The notes: generated by a model not told the origin, from the letters alone. 64,000 nucleotides of DNA from Corynebacterium auris (GCF_030408575.1 NZ_CP047047.1:682001-746000); one strand, 5' to 3'; positions 1 to 10,200 are shown, counted from the stretch's first letter. A program made the numbers and translations.

Positions 1-169
1 CGGCGTTGAGTCGGCGCAGCGCACGCGCCAGCGATGCCGGCAGGTTCAGCCGCGATGTCAGGGCGGCCAGCGAGGGCGGGGTGGGAAAGGTGGCGTCGGG
101 GCGGGCCTGGATGAGCGTGCGCAGCTCCTCGTCCGACATCGCGGCGAGGGCGGAGATGAGATCGTCCAT
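1..169 (-). CDS. Helicase-associated domain protein, N-terminal part only
   Basis: The reverse strand from an ATG at 169 reads MDDLISALAAMSDEELRTLI and stays open to the window edge, so only about 56 residues are visible. The opening, with an alternating Leu/Ala helix, 'SDEELRTLIQARPD' and then 'TPPSLAALTSRL', resembles the start of actinobacterial helicase-associated proteins encoded next to an XPB-type helicase (Rv0862c in M. tuberculosis, close to rpf and csp genes). Seen: start codon and reading frame. Inferred: the family, from this short stretch plus gene neighbourhood. The rest of the gene lies outside the window. Confidence 0.6.
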   Translation of the reverse strand, partial: MDDLISALAAMSDEELRTLIQARPDATFPTPPSLAALTSRLNLPASLARALRRLNA

Positions 170-222
170 TATGGGGGTGAGTGTACGTGCGTTTTGGCGG
201 CGGACGTGAAAGAATATGGGGT

Positions 223-414
223 ATGGTTAAAGACGTAGAAAAGATCGGCCGCAAGAACCCGGCCTGGCCCGAATACACTCCCACGGGCCACCCCGTCACC
301 GAGATCACTTCCTCCCTCGCCGGCGCATCCAGCCCCTTCGGGGACGACCTGATCCTTCCCCGCCCGTACGAGGAAACCGGCTACGTCCACCCCACCACGC
401 GCATCAACCGTTAA
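223..414 (+). CDS. Conserved small hypothetical protein (63 aa)
   Basis: A 63-residue protein starting at ATG 223 (MVKDVEKIGRKNPAWPEYTP) and ending in TTRINR. An upstream in-frame GTG at 181 would add 14 residues with unlikely composition (MYVRFGGGRERIWG), so the internal ATG is preferred. It sits divergent to the helicase-associated gene and is followed by a strong terminator. It has no signal peptide or membrane segment and is rich in Pro, Thr and Gly. The position matches a small conserved gene beside the helicase pair in related genomes. I do not recognise a function. Confidence 0.65.
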   Translation: MVKDVEKIGRKNPAWPEYTPTGHPVTEITSSLAGASSPFGDDLILPRPYEETGYVHPTTRINR

Positions 415-433
415 ACGCGCCCAGAGCGCAGTA

Positions 434-475
434 AACCGCCTGCCCCGGCGATAACGCCGGGGCAGGCGGTTTTTC
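434..475. terminator. Bidirectional intrinsic terminator
   Basis: A near-perfect 17-bp stem (aaccgcctgccccggcg paired with its complement) closes a short AT loop and is followed by a T run at 470-474. It lies between two converging genes, the small protein and rpf. The complementary strand carries only a short U run. Confidence 0.85.
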
Positions 476-498
476 GCGTAGCGCCCGTTGAGCCGTGC

Positions 499-1328
<830 letters not shown>

Positions 1329-1428
1329 CCGACACTTTATAGCTTTGTAACGATTGAGTCACGTAAGCGACACGGAACGGCCATCAAACCGTCCCATATG
1401 ACAGTGTTTTCGCAGGTCATGCGCGTAG

Positions 1429-1444
1429 TGTGAACTATGTCACG
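1429..1444. promoter_or_regulatory. Candidate GlxR (CRP-type) operator
   Basis: The 16-mer TGTGA-ACTATG-TCACG matches the corynebacterial GlxR consensus TGTGA-N6-TCACA at 9 of 10 fixed positions. It lies between the divergent rpf leader and the cold-shock gene, about 40 bases upstream of the latter's -10 (TATGAT, 1485-1490). GlxR-cAMP controls rpf genes in C. glutamicum, which supports the reading. Confidence 0.65.
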
Positions 1445-1535
1445 CGCAATGGAGGCTGCTCTTCTCTCCCGCCCCGCGCGCGGGTATGATAGGCGGTCTT
1501 TACAGGACTTATCGCAAAAGAAAGAGGGGACGGAC

Positions 1536-1919
1536 ATGCCGATTGGAAAGGTGAAGTGGTTCGACGCGGACAAGGGCTTCGGCTTTGCGTCCAACCCGGG
1601 CGACGAGGACGTCTTTATCAGCAAGTCCGTCCTGCCCGAAGGCGTGGAGGACCTCGTCGCAGGCCAGCGCATTGAGTTTGACTTCGCGGCCGGGCGCAAA
1701 GGCCCCCAGGCGCTGCGCGTCGCCGTGCTCGAAACGCCGAAGCGGCGCCCCGTCCACCGCCGCAAGCCCGAGGAGCTGGGCAGCATGCTTGCCGACGTCA
1801 TGACGCTCATCGAAACCCAGGTCCAGCCGGCACTGACCGCCGGGCGCTACCCCGAGCGCAAGGAAGCGCGCCAGGTGGCGGAGATCCTCCGTGCCGTGGC
1901 GAAGGAGCTCGACGCCTAA
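1536..1919 (+). CDS. cspB: Cold-shock domain protein with C-terminal helical extension
   Basis: A 127-residue nucleic-acid-binding protein. Residues 1-68 are a cold-shock domain with RNP1-like KGFGFASN and RNP2-like DVFISKSVL motifs; the rest is a charged helical tail ending AVAKELDA, which makes it about twice the length of classical CspA. ATG 1536 is chosen because it gives the standard MPIGKVKWFDADKGFGF start and has the ribosome binding site AAAGAGGGGA. Upstream in-frame codons encode non-CSD sequence. The same long form sits near rpf in related genomes. Likely an RNA chaperone. Confidence 0.88.
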   Translation: MPIGKVKWFDADKGFGFASNPGDEDVFISKSVLPEGVEDLVAGQRIEFDFAAGRKGPQALRVAVLETPKRRPVHRRKPEELGSMLADVMTLIETQVQPALTAGRYPERKEARQVAEILRAVAKELDA

Positions 1920-1934
1920 CTGAACGGCCGCGTC

Positions 1935-2432
1935 CTATTCGAAGGCGACCGACCACGTTGCCAGCACGGGGGTTTCCTCCCCGCCTGCGGCAGCGTCCAC
2001 GGTGAGGAAGGAGACCTCGGCGACGACGAGGCGCGCGCCGTCCTTCACGGGGTCCGCGGTGGCGTTTTCCGCTTGGCCGGACTGGAAAAGCTGCTCCTCG
2101 TTCGCCCCCGGGTCGTCGTAGATGGTGAGAAGCTTCCAACTGGAGGAGGCGATCTCCTCCGGCAGGGTGAAGGTGACCGGCGAGGACTCGTCCAGCTCGA
2201 ACCTGGGGGGCTCGCCGCCGTCGCACTGTTCGTCGAGCTCGCAGATGGTGTACGGCTCCACGAGGAGCACGGAGTCCCCGTTGGCTACTTCCACCCGCAG
2301 CTCGCCCGGCGGGGTGATGGGCCGGGAGCGCTGCCACTCAAGGAAGAGCGCGAAGCCGCCCACGACGAGGGCGACGCCCACGACAAGGACGAGCAGCTGC
2401 GCCCAGGCGGGCACCTTCTTGGTTGAGCTCAT
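1935..2432 (-). CDS. DUF2771 membrane-anchored protein
   Basis: A 165-residue protein with one N-terminal membrane helix (residues about 10-29, LLVLVVGVALVVGGFALFL) and an extracytoplasmic remainder rich in Glu and Asp containing two Cys residues (TICELDEQCDG). It matches the DUF2771 family of corynebacteria by architecture and location. ATG 2432 is taken because it directly precedes the anchor; the longer open frame runs into the upstream gene. It begins 10 bases after the glutaminyl cyclase stop and is probably co-transcribed with it. Function unknown. Confidence 0.72.
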   Translation of the reverse strand: MSSTKKVPAWAQLLVLVVGVALVVGGFALFLEWQRSRPITPPGELRVEVANGDSVLLVEPYTICELDEQCDGGEPPRFELDESSPVTFTLPEEIASSSWKLLTIYDDPGANEEQLFQSGQAENATADPVKDGARLVVAEVSFLTVDAAAGGEETPVLATWSVAFE

Positions 2433-2442
2433 GGCGGTGAGT

Positions 2443-3228
2443 CTAACCGGCGGGTTCGAAACTGACGCGGTACAGGTCGGGCCAGCGTTTGCCCGCGAGG
2501 TAGAACTCGTCGGTGCCCGGGATGTGAGCGATGCCGTTGAGGACGTTATTCGGGTCGGGGGCTGCGTTGTTCTCCAGCCCGGACGCATCGATCACGGCCG
2601 TGACCGCGCCCGAGTCGGCGTCGATGCGGAGGATATCGGTGGTGAGGAAGACGTTGGCGTACACCGCGCCGCCCACGCACTCGAGCTCGTTGATCCCGCT
2701 GACGGGGCTGCCCTCCAGGGTGACCTCGAAGCGCTCGCGCTCCTGCATCGTCTCGGGGTCCATCCGCCGCAGGTAGCTGGTGCCATCGGAATAGATCAGC
2801 TCGTCCTGGCGCGCGCACAGGCCCCAGCCCTCCCCGTCGATTCCGGCACGCCCCGTCTCTTCCAGCGTCTCGGCGTCGCGCTGGATGGCCACCCCGTTGC
2901 GCCAGGTCAGCTGCCACAGGTGCTCGCCCGCGCGGGTGATGCCCTCGCCGAAGTACTCCGGATCGAGCCCGGCGCTGACCAGCTCGTCGCCCTCGACCGT
3001 GCGGCGGTACACCCGCGACTCGCCCTCCTGGCCGGTGCCCACGTAGAGGGTGCCGTCCTCGGCGACCTCGAGGCCCTGGGTGAAGCTGCCGGGGTCAAAG
3101 TCGTAGCGGGCCTGGACGACCGCCTGCAGCTGCTCCGGACCTTCGGCGGCGGCCGAGCACGCCGCCGCGCCGGGCAGCACGACGGAAAGCACGGCGAGGT
3201 AGCAAAAGGCGCGCGCAGAAAGACCCAT
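2443..3228 (-). CDS. Glutaminyl-peptide cyclotransferase, exported lipoprotein type
   Basis: A 261-residue protein of the bacterial/plant-type glutaminyl cyclase family, a five-bladed propeller that converts N-terminal Gln to pyroglutamate. Residues 1-24 form an export signal ending in a lipobox-like AAAC. Family landmarks are FDPGSFTQGLEV, YVGTGQEGES, the repeated IDADSG-type blade turns, GINELECVGGAVYANVF and the terminal NVLNGIAHIPGTDEFYLAGKRWPDLY (in parts). ATG 3228 is preferred; an ATG four codons upstream is possible. It sits divergent to the DUF3027 gene with a very short shared promoter region and forms an operon with the DUF2771 gene. Confidence 0.85.
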   Translation of the reverse strand: MGLSARAFCYLAVLSVVLPGAAACSAAAEGPEQLQAVVQARYDFDPGSFTQGLEVAEDGTLYVGTGQEGESRVYRRTVEGDELVSAGLDPEYFGEGITRAGEHLWQLTWRNGVAIQRDAETLEETGRAGIDGEGWGLCARQDELIYSDGTSYLRRMDPETMQERERFEVTLEGSPVSGINELECVGGAVYANVFLTTDILRIDADSGAVTAVIDASGLENNAAPDPNNVLNGIAHIPGTDEFYLAGKRWPDLYRVSFEPAG

Positions 3229-3265
3229 GCTCACTATCATGCACCACCTCACGCATAATGAGTGC

Positions 3266-4000
3266 GTGTCTGCTTCCACCAGATCTTCCCGTTCCTCCCG
3301 CCCCCGCCGCCCGTTGCTGGGGGACCGGGCCGTCGCCACCGCCAGGGAGGCCCTCGAAGAGATCGCCGGGGGCGAGGTGGGCGAGCACATCGGCGTGGCG
3401 GGGGTAAGCCCCAACGTGGCCACCCACCGCTTCGCGGCGGACGAGCCGGGCTACCCGGGCTGGGAGTGGAACGCGGTCGTGGCCTGCGCCACCGGCTCCA
3501 CCTGGGTCACCGTCAACGAGGTTGCGCTCGTTCCCTCGCCGAGCGGCGACGCCCTCGAGGCGCCCGACTGGGTGCCCTACTCCGAGCGCCTGCGGCCCGG
3601 GGACCTCGGCCCGGGCGACCTCATGGCGCCCGCGCCCGACGACGACCGCCTCACCGAGGATTCCTTCTCCCGCGACGCCGTGACCTTCGCCGGGCGCGAC
3701 ACCAAGCGTTACCTCACCCGCGCCGGGTTAGAGGACGCGAAAACGCGCTGGCGCACCGGCGAGTTCGGTCCCAACAGCGAGTTCGCCGAGCAGGCCACCC
3801 TGCACTGTCGCAGTTGCGCGTTCTGGGTGCCGCTGGGTGAGCCCGTCGGCGACAACTTCGGGGTGTGCACCAACGAGTACTCCGCCGACGGGCGCGTCGT
3901 GGCCGCCAGCTACGGCTGTGGGGCGCACTCCGACACCGAGGTTGACACGGAGGCCAGCTCCGCGGGCACGCCTTACGACGACGAAAAGCCCCTGTACTAG
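3266..4000 (+). CDS. DUF3027 protein with Cys cluster
   Basis: A 244-residue cytoplasmic protein of the actinobacterial DUF3027 family. The first half contains GVSPNVATHRFAADEPGYPG and WEWNAVVA; the C-terminal part holds HCRSCAFWVPLG, then FGVCTNEYSADGR and YGCGAHS, a four-Cys arrangement that could bind a metal. GTG 3266 is chosen because a -10-like CATAAT (3253-3258) ends 7 bases upstream, suggesting a leaderless transcript. Neighbours are the glutaminyl cyclase (divergent) and an aminotransferase-like gene (convergent). Function unknown. Confidence 0.75.
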   Translation: MSASTRSSRSSRPRRPLLGDRAVATAREALEEIAGGEVGEHIGVAGVSPNVATHRFAADEPGYPGWEWNAVVACATGSTWVTVNEVALVPSPSGDALEAPDWVPYSERLRPGDLGPGDLMAPAPDDDRLTEDSFSRDAVTFAGRDTKRYLTRAGLEDAKTRWRTGEFGPNSEFAEQATLHCRSCAFWVPLGEPVGDNFGVCTNEYSADGRVVAASYGCGAHSDTEVDTEASSAGTPYDDEKPLY

Positions 4001-4043
4001 GCGCGTGGTACTGGGCGCGTGATACTGGGCTCGTACAAACTGT

Positions 4044-4739
4044 TTAGAACGACGAGGCCCGCGCCCGACGCAGCTCGTTGACCTCCCTGTGCGTCGGAAG
4101 CCCGGCGCGTTGCAGCGCGGTGCGTCCGCCGACGGTCGCGGCGTACTCGCGCCAACCGGAGACGAGGCGCGCTCCGTAGACCGGGTCGACCAGCCAGGTT
4201 TCCGCCTCCATGAGATCTGCGACGCGGAAGCCGGCCGGGGCGGGATCGATCGTCGCGCCCCGCCACGCGAGGATGTCCAGCACGCCGTCCAGCGCGATAG
4301 AGGGCGTCGTATGCGGGTGCCCCGATACCCGCACGCGCGCGGTGCCGTCGGTCGCGATAGTGAGCAGGGCCGCGGCGATGGCCTGGGGGACGCGGGAGTG
4401 GGCGTCGATAAGCAGGCCCTCGTGCGTGGACAGCGAGGCGAGGGCGAAGCGCTGCCACCCGCAGTCGGGGCCGTGCACGGCCGGGTTTTCCCGCTCGTCG
4501 CGCAGCGGGGAGGAATCGACGGTGATTTCCTCGGGCGAGGGGGTCAGCGGGCGCAGGGAAAGCGCCGCGAGGCCGCCGCTGACCTCGATTACCGCCCGGC
4601 GGGTGCCCGAGACGAGGGAGAGGCGCACGCGAAGGCGGTTCAAATCGGCCGCGGACACACCGAGCGCGCGGAGGGCCCGGGCGTAGGCGGGCGCGTCGAC
4701 GACGGTGCCCTCCGTGACCACGAAGGAAAAAACCTGCAC
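4044..4739 (-). CDS. Class IV aminotransferase-like protein, probably lacking the PLP lysine
   Basis: A 231-residue protein whose C-terminal two-thirds resembles the aminotransferase class IV fold (branched-chain aminotransferase/4-amino-4-deoxychorismate lyase). Landmarks are HGPDCGWQ, EGLLIDAHSRVPQAIAAALL, HPHTTPSIALDGVLDILA and DLMEAETWLVDPVYGARLVSGW. Where active members carry the Schiff-base Lys (KG), this protein reads NPAVHG. The N-terminal domain is also short. GTG 4739 is chosen for the GAGGAG ribosome binding site. It may be a non-catalytic or repurposed paralogue. Family assignment is from motif resemblance only. Confidence 0.55.
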   Translation of the reverse strand: MQVFSFVVTEGTVVDAPAYARALRALGVSAADLNRLRVRLSLVSGTRRAVIEVSGGLAALSLRPLTPSPEEITVDSSPLRDERENPAVHGPDCGWQRFALASLSTHEGLLIDAHSRVPQAIAAALLTIATDGTARVRVSGHPHTTPSIALDGVLDILAWRGATIDPAPAGFRVADLMEAETWLVDPVYGARLVSGWREYAATVGGRTALQRAGLPTHREVNELRRARASSF

Positions 4740-4834
4740 GACAATACTCCTCAATTTCTCATTTCGCCCCGGCGGTGACAGGCTTAGACCGACAACTTCA
4801 TCGCGCGAGAACGCACAACGAAGGGAAGCAGTAC

Positions 4835-6292
4835 GTGAGTACCAGCGAATCCACAGCACGGCGCCGCCCCGGCGGAGGGCTCGACCGATTTTTTCACATC
4901 ACCGAGCGCGGCTCCACGGTAGGCACCGAGGTGCGCGGCGGAGTGGTCACCTTCTTCGCCATGGCCTACATCGTCCTGCTGAACCCGCTGATCATCGGAA
5001 CGAGCCCGGACCGCGAGGGCGTGGTCCTCGGCGTCCCCCAGGTCGCGGCGGCGACGGCCCTCGCGGCCGGCGTGATGTCCATCCTGTTCGGCGTGGTGGC
5101 CAAGTACCCCTTCGGCATCGCAACGGGCCTGGGGCTCAACACGCTCGTCGCCGTGACCCTCGTCGGCCAGCAGGGGTTGACCTGGCCGGAGGCGATGGGG
5201 CTGGTCGTCATCGACGGCATCATCATCTGCATCCTCGCCGTCACCGGTTTCCGCACCGCCGTCTTCCGTGCCATCCCGGATTCGATGAAGGCGGCGATGT
5301 CCGTCGGCATCGGCATGTTCATCGCGCTCATCGGGCTCGTTGACGCCGGATTTGTCCGCCGCGTTCCCGACGAGGCGATGACTACCGTTCCGGTCCAGCT
5401 CGGCATCGACGGCTCGATTGCCTCGTGGCCCACTTTCGTCTTCGTCATCGGCCTCCTCATCTGCGGCTTCGCCGTGATCCGCAACATCCCCGGCGGGCTG
5501 TTCCTCGGCATCGTGGCCACCACGGTCATCGCCCTGATCGTCGAGGCTGTCGTCGGCGCCGGCTCTGCCGCCGATTCGCCCTCGGGGTGGGCGCTGGCGG
5601 TGCCCTCCCTGCCTGATTCCCTCGGCGGGGTGCCCGACTTGTCCATCGTCGGCGACGTCGACCTCTTCGGCGCCTTCGTCCACGCCGGCGTCGTCGCCGC
5701 CTCGCTGCTCGTGTTCACCCTCGTTTTGGCGAACTTCTTCGACGCGATGGGCACCATGACCGCCCTGGGCCGCCAGGCGCAGCTGACCGACGACAACGGC
5801 GAGCTGCCCAACCTGAAGCGCGCCCTGGTCGTCGAGGGCTTCGGCGCTGTCCTCGGCGGCGCCGCGTCCTCCTCGTCCAACACCGTCTTCGTGGACTCCT
5901 CGGCGGGCATCGCCGACGGCGCCCGCACCGGGCTGGCCAACGTGGTCACCGGCGTGCTGTTCCTGCTCGCCATGTTCTTCACCCCGCTCTACGGCATCGT
6001 GCCCATCGAGGCCGCCGCCCCCGTCCTCGTCGTCGTGGGCGCACTCATGATGATGCAGGTGGGCACCATCGAGTGGTCGAAGTTCTACATCGCCCTGCCT
6101 GCCTTCCTCACCATCGCCACCATGCCGTTTACCTACTCCATCGCCGACGGCATCGGCGTGGGCTTCATCTCGTTTACGCTGATGGCGCTGTTTGCGGGCA
6201 AGCGCAAAGAGATCCACTGGATCATGTGGGTCATCTCCGCGCTCTTCGTCGTCTTCTTCGCCCACGGCCCGATCATGGAGGCCCTGGGATGA
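4835..6292 (+). CDS. Purine permease of the AzgA/PbuG type (NCS2)
   Basis: A 485-residue polytopic membrane protein with about 12-14 hydrophobic segments. The start LDRFFHITERGSTVGTEVRG and the TFFAMAYIVLLNP segment are typical of AzgA-type guanine/hypoxanthine:proton symporters. NFFDAMGTMTALGRQA and the SSSNTVFVDSSAGIADGARTG loop form the substrate/coupling region. GTG 4835 follows the ribosome binding site AAGGGAAG; an in-frame ATG at 4775 would add an unlikely basic extension. Its stop overlaps the start of the methyltransferase gene (ATGA), so the two are translationally coupled. Exact purine specificity cannot be read. Confidence 0.82.
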   Translation: MSTSESTARRRPGGGLDRFFHITERGSTVGTEVRGGVVTFFAMAYIVLLNPLIIGTSPDREGVVLGVPQVAAATALAAGVMSILFGVVAKYPFGIATGLGLNTLVAVTLVGQQGLTWPEAMGLVVIDGIIICILAVTGFRTAVFRAIPDSMKAAMSVGIGMFIALIGLVDAGFVRRVPDEAMTTVPVQLGIDGSIASWPTFVFVIGLLICGFAVIRNIPGGLFLGIVATTVIALIVEAVVGAGSAADSPSGWALAVPSLPDSLGGVPDLSIVGDVDLFGAFVHAGVVAASLLVFTLVLANFFDAMGTMTALGRQAQLTDDNGELPNLKRALVVEGFGAVLGGAASSSSNTVFVDSSAGIADGARTGLANVVTGVLFLLAMFFTPLYGIVPIEAAAPVLVVVGALMMMQVGTIEWSKFYIALPAFLTIATMPFTYSIADGIGVGFISFTLMALFAGKRKEIHWIMWVISALFVVFFAHGPIMEALG

Positions 6293-7110
6293 CGCGCCGC
6301 ACCACCATCACCGACCCCGCCGACCCGCGCCTCGACGACATCCGCGACCTGAAGCACTCGGACACAAAGAAAGACCTCGTCTTCGCCGAGGGCCCCCTCG
6401 TGTGCGGCCGCCTCGTCGAATCCCGCTTCCCCGTCCGCAGCGTCATCGGCTTCGGCGGCCGGCTCGATTCCTTCCTCGCCGACTTCGGCGCCCAGCTGCC
6501 GCCGGGCGTGCCCGTCTACGAGGTCACCCGCGAGCTGCTTGGCTCGGTCGCCGGCTACGACATGCACCGCGGCCTGCTCGCGGTGGGGGAGCGCCCCGCC
6601 CCGCTGAGCGTCGCCGAGGTCATCGAAGGCGCCCGCACCGTCGTCGTCCTCGAGGGGGTCGGCGACCACGAGAACATCGGCTCCATCTTCCGCAACGCCG
6701 CCGGCATGGGCGTCGACGGCGTGCTTTTCGGCGCCGCCACCGCCGACCCGCTCTACAGGCGCAGCGTCCGCGTGTCCATGGGCCACGCGCTGCGCACCCC
6801 GTTCGCCCACCTGGACGGCACGAGCACGACGTGGCAGCGCTCGCTGGAGCAGCTTCGCGACGAAGGCTGGTGGCTCGTCTCCCTCACGCCCGCCGACGGC
6901 GCCGTCCACATCAAGGACGCCCTGGCCGGCCGGGAAAACGACAAAGTTGCGCTCCTCGTCGGCGCGGAAGGGCCGGGCCTGACCGAACACGCGATGCGCG
7001 CCACCGACGTGCGCGCGAAGATCCCGATGGCCGAGGGCACGGACTCGCTCAACGTCGCCACCTCGGCCGCCGTCGCCTTCTACGAAAGGGCGCGCCAGGC
7101 AGGCGCCTAG
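6289..7110 (+). CDS. TrmH/SpoU-family RNA 2'-O-ribose methyltransferase
   Basis: A 273-residue SPOUT methyltransferase. The N-terminal substrate-binding part contains KDLVFAEGPLVCGRLVESR. The C-terminal knotted domain carries motif 1 (LEGVGDHENIGSIFRNAAGMGVDG, in parts), motif 2 (LLVGAEGPGLTEHAM) and motif 3 (IPMAEGTDSLNVATSAAV). The AdoMet-binding knot and the catalytic Arg/Asn residues are present. Position beside sepH matches Rv0881 in M. tuberculosis. It overlaps the permease by 4 bases and the convergent downstream gene by 4 bases at a shared CTAG. Substrate (rRNA or tRNA site) unknown. Confidence 0.85.
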   Translation: MTRRTTITDPADPRLDDIRDLKHSDTKKDLVFAEGPLVCGRLVESRFPVRSVIGFGGRLDSFLADFGAQLPPGVPVYEVTRELLGSVAGYDMHRGLLAVGERPAPLSVAEVIEGARTVVVLEGVGDHENIGSIFRNAAGMGVDGVLFGAATADPLYRRSVRVSMGHALRTPFAHLDGTSTTWQRSLEQLRDEGWWLVSLTPADGAVHIKDALAGRENDKVALLVGAEGPGLTEHAMRATDVRAKIPMAEGTDSLNVATSAAVAFYERARQAGA

Positions 7111-7967
7111 CGGTCCGAGTGCCGGATGCGCTCGGCGATGCGCTCGCGCACGGTGCGCGCCTGGCGCTTGATACCGCGGCCGACGCGGCGGGCGGCGGCG
7201 ACGGTGGCGTCGGCAAGCCTGGCGAACTCGTCGCCCTCGGCCTCGGAGGATTCCGTGACCTCGTAGTCGTCGTAGCCCGCCTCACCCGCGGCGAATGCGG
7301 CGGCGACCTCGGAGACAGTCTTAGTGGTGGGCTTAGTGGTGGGTGCGGGCGAGTCGATCTTGGGCTCCGGGCGCCCGTCAACGGCGTAGCCCACGACGTG
7401 GATATCGGGTCCGGCGGGTGAGACCGGAACGCCGATCCAGTTCTCCTCGGCCACACGGGCGAGGTCGGCCGGGTCGAAGGGCAAAGAAATCCCGCCGACC
7501 TGCTCGGCCTCCTCGCCCGCCCAGAAGGGAAGCTCGAAGGGGTCGGGAAGGCCGACATCCTCGAGGACGGCGTTGCGGGTCGCGGCGAAGGCGCGGCGCA
7601 CCTGCGTGCCGGCGAAGTGGGCGAAGCCGGCGAAGTCGCTGTCGGTGCCCGCGGCGAAAATATAGGTGTCGGAGGAGGGCAGGCTCGCGCGCAGCTGCGG
7701 CAGCGCCTGTGAGAGGACGGAGACGTCCTCGACGAAGGTGCGCACCACCGCCACGCCGGGGTAACCCGCGATGTAGAACTCCGCCGGGCCCGGGGTGGAG
7801 GAGCGGTTGAGGGGGAACTCTCCGATCGGCGTGATGGGCCAGGAGGGGTTGAGCTGGGCGAGCAGCTTGCGCCCGAAGCCGCGGTCCGCCCGGGGCTCGC
7901 CGCCTAGGACGGCGGCGGGGTCGGCGGCGGTGACGAACCAGACGGTGACAACGGCGGGGTAGTTCAT
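7107..7967 (-). CDS. DUF6928-like hypothetical protein
   Basis: A 286-residue cytoplasmic protein. The start MNYPAVVTVWFVTAADPAAV and the following GEFPLNRSS and EFYIAGYPGVAVVRTF segments resemble actinobacterial DUF6928 proteins. The middle contains FELPFWAGE and the C terminus is a Lys/Arg-rich helical tail (GRGIKRQARTVRERIAERIR), preceded by a Thr/Pro-rich linker. ATG 7967 follows sepH by 10 bases, so both are probably in one transcript, a hint of a linked role that is not proven. Its stop codon shares CTAG with the convergent methyltransferase gene. Confidence 0.6.
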   Translation of the reverse strand: MNYPAVVTVWFVTAADPAAVLGGEPRADRGFGRKLLAQLNPSWPITPIGEFPLNRSSTPGPAEFYIAGYPGVAVVRTFVEDVSVLSQALPQLRASLPSSDTYIFAAGTDSDFAGFAHFAGTQVRRAFAATRNAVLEDVGLPDPFELPFWAGEEAEQVGGISLPFDPADLARVAEENWIGVPVSPAGPDIHVVGYAVDGRPEPKIDSPAPTTKPTTKTVSEVAAAFAAGEAGYDDYEVTESSEAEGDEFARLADATVAAARRVGRGIKRQARTVRERIAERIRHSDR

Positions 7968-7977
7968 CGTTTTCCCT

Positions 7978-8832
7978 TTACTTGCGCGGGCGCTTCGTGT
8001 TGGTGCGCACGCCGAGCAGGACGTCTTCCCAGTGCGGGGTGACGGCGCGGCGCGAGCGCTTCTGGGGCCGGGATTCGGGTTCGGGGTGCTGGAGGAAGTC
8101 GCCCTCGGCAACGACGTCTTCGGCGTCCCCGCTGTCCGCGGCCCCAGTGCCCGCGGCGGGCCCCGGGGGAGCGTCGTTGGCGTCGTTGACCGCGGTCAGC
8201 GAGCGCACTGGCGGCGCGAAGTCGGGGTCGGTCAGGTCGGCGGCCGCGGCGTTGCGCGCTTCCGTGGTGGGAGCGGAGCCCATCGAGCGGCTAAACGACC
8301 ACAGTGCCTCGTTGTCGCTCAGCCCGGCCTGCCAGCGCAGGTGGACCACCCAGTCGTCGCCGGGCTCGCGGGTGGCGTCCCAGGTAGCGGCGGAAATGGA
8401 GTGGCCGCGGGCCGCGAAGGCGGTAGCGAGGATCTCGAAGAGGGTCAGCTTGGCCGGGCCGTTTTCGCGCACAGGGTGCGACTGCTTCGCCGCCTCGGCG
8501 ACCTGCGCGCGCTCGAGGAGAACCGGGTGGGCGTAGACCTCGAGGCGGCTGACGGCCACCCCCATCTCCTCCGCGAGCTCCTCGGGGGTGGCGCCGCCGC
8601 GGATGCGCGACTGGATCTCGTTGGGGCGCAGCGATAGGGGCGTCGAGAAGCGCGGGTCCGGCTCGGGCAGGCTGCGCTCGGCCGCGACCTCGGTGAAGGT
8701 GGGGGTTTCATCGGCGGGTTCAGTGCTCCCGTCGAGCTCGGCGCGCGCGAGCTGGTAGCGGACGCCGTCCGCGTCGCGGAGAACGTAGAAGGTCTCCGTC
8801 GATTCCTCCTCGATGAGGTGCAGCTCGCGCAT
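7978..8832 (-). CDS. sepH: SepH, septation protein (DUF3071)
   Basis: A 284-residue protein of the SepH/DUF3071 family, an actinobacterial cell-division factor that stimulates FtsZ assembly. The conserved N-terminal domain begins MRELHLIEEESTETFYVLRD and includes LSLRPNEIQSRIRGGATPEELAEEMGV (in parts), a helix-turn-helix-like element, and the paired blocks LFEILATAFAARGHS and DDWVVHLRW. The C-terminal third is disordered, Pro/Ala/Asp-rich and ends in a basic stretch HWEDVLLGVRTNTKRPRK. It lies beside serC, as does Rv0883c beside serC in M. tuberculosis. Confidence 0.9.
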   Translation of the reverse strand: MRELHLIEEESTETFYVLRDADGVRYQLARAELDGSTEPADETPTFTEVAAERSLPEPDPRFSTPLSLRPNEIQSRIRGGATPEELAEEMGVAVSRLEVYAHPVLLERAQVAEAAKQSHPVRENGPAKLTLFEILATAFAARGHSISAATWDATREPGDDWVVHLRWQAGLSDNEALWSFSRSMGSAPTTEARNAAAADLTDPDFAPPVRSLTAVNDANDAPPGPAAGTGAADSGDAEDVVAEGDFLQHPEPESRPQKRSRRAVTPHWEDVLLGVRTNTKRPRK

Positions 8833-8906
8833 TCAAACTCCTTCAGTCGATTGAGGGCGTGGACGAGGCCGTAGGCAATGTGACCAGCTTAACTCATGCG
8901 CTGCGG

Positions 8907-10052
<1,146 letters not shown>

Positions 10053-10070
10053 TTAAGCAGTTGCGAAGTT

Positions 10071-10086
10071 TGCATAACAGTATGCA
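10071..10086. promoter_or_regulatory. Inverted repeat in the serC promoter
   Basis: A perfect 6-bp inverted repeat with a 4-base spacer (TGCATA-acag-TATGCA). On the serC strand it contains -10-like hexamers (CATACT, TTATGC), so a bound regulator would block or gate serC transcription. No regulator can be named from this sequence. Confidence 0.45.
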
Positions 10087-10137
10087 CTACCGGTGTTGAG
10101 CGGGGTCAACTGTGGTGGGGGTTCAAAAGCGCGAATG

Positions 10138-10168
10138 TTGTCGTGCGTATCACAAACTTTGCTAGGAT
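10138..10168 (+). promoter_or_regulatory. gltA promoter region with degenerate GlxR-like site
   Basis: TGTCG-TGCGTA-TCACA (10139-10154) keeps one perfect and one imperfect half of the GlxR consensus, followed by a -10-like TAGGAT (10163-10168). In C. glutamicum gltA is under GlxR and carbon-source control, which makes the reading reasonable. The predicted start leaves a 5' leader of about 115 bases. Confidence 0.5.
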
Positions 10169-10200
10169 TGGCTCCTACAGAGATCCTCCCCTTAAGAAGG

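Noticed and set aside
4784..6265. 493-codon open frame opposite the purine permease gene
   Set aside because: It is the antisense shadow of a GC-rich membrane-protein gene; composition is Asp/His/Gly/Glu-rich with no motifs or start signals.
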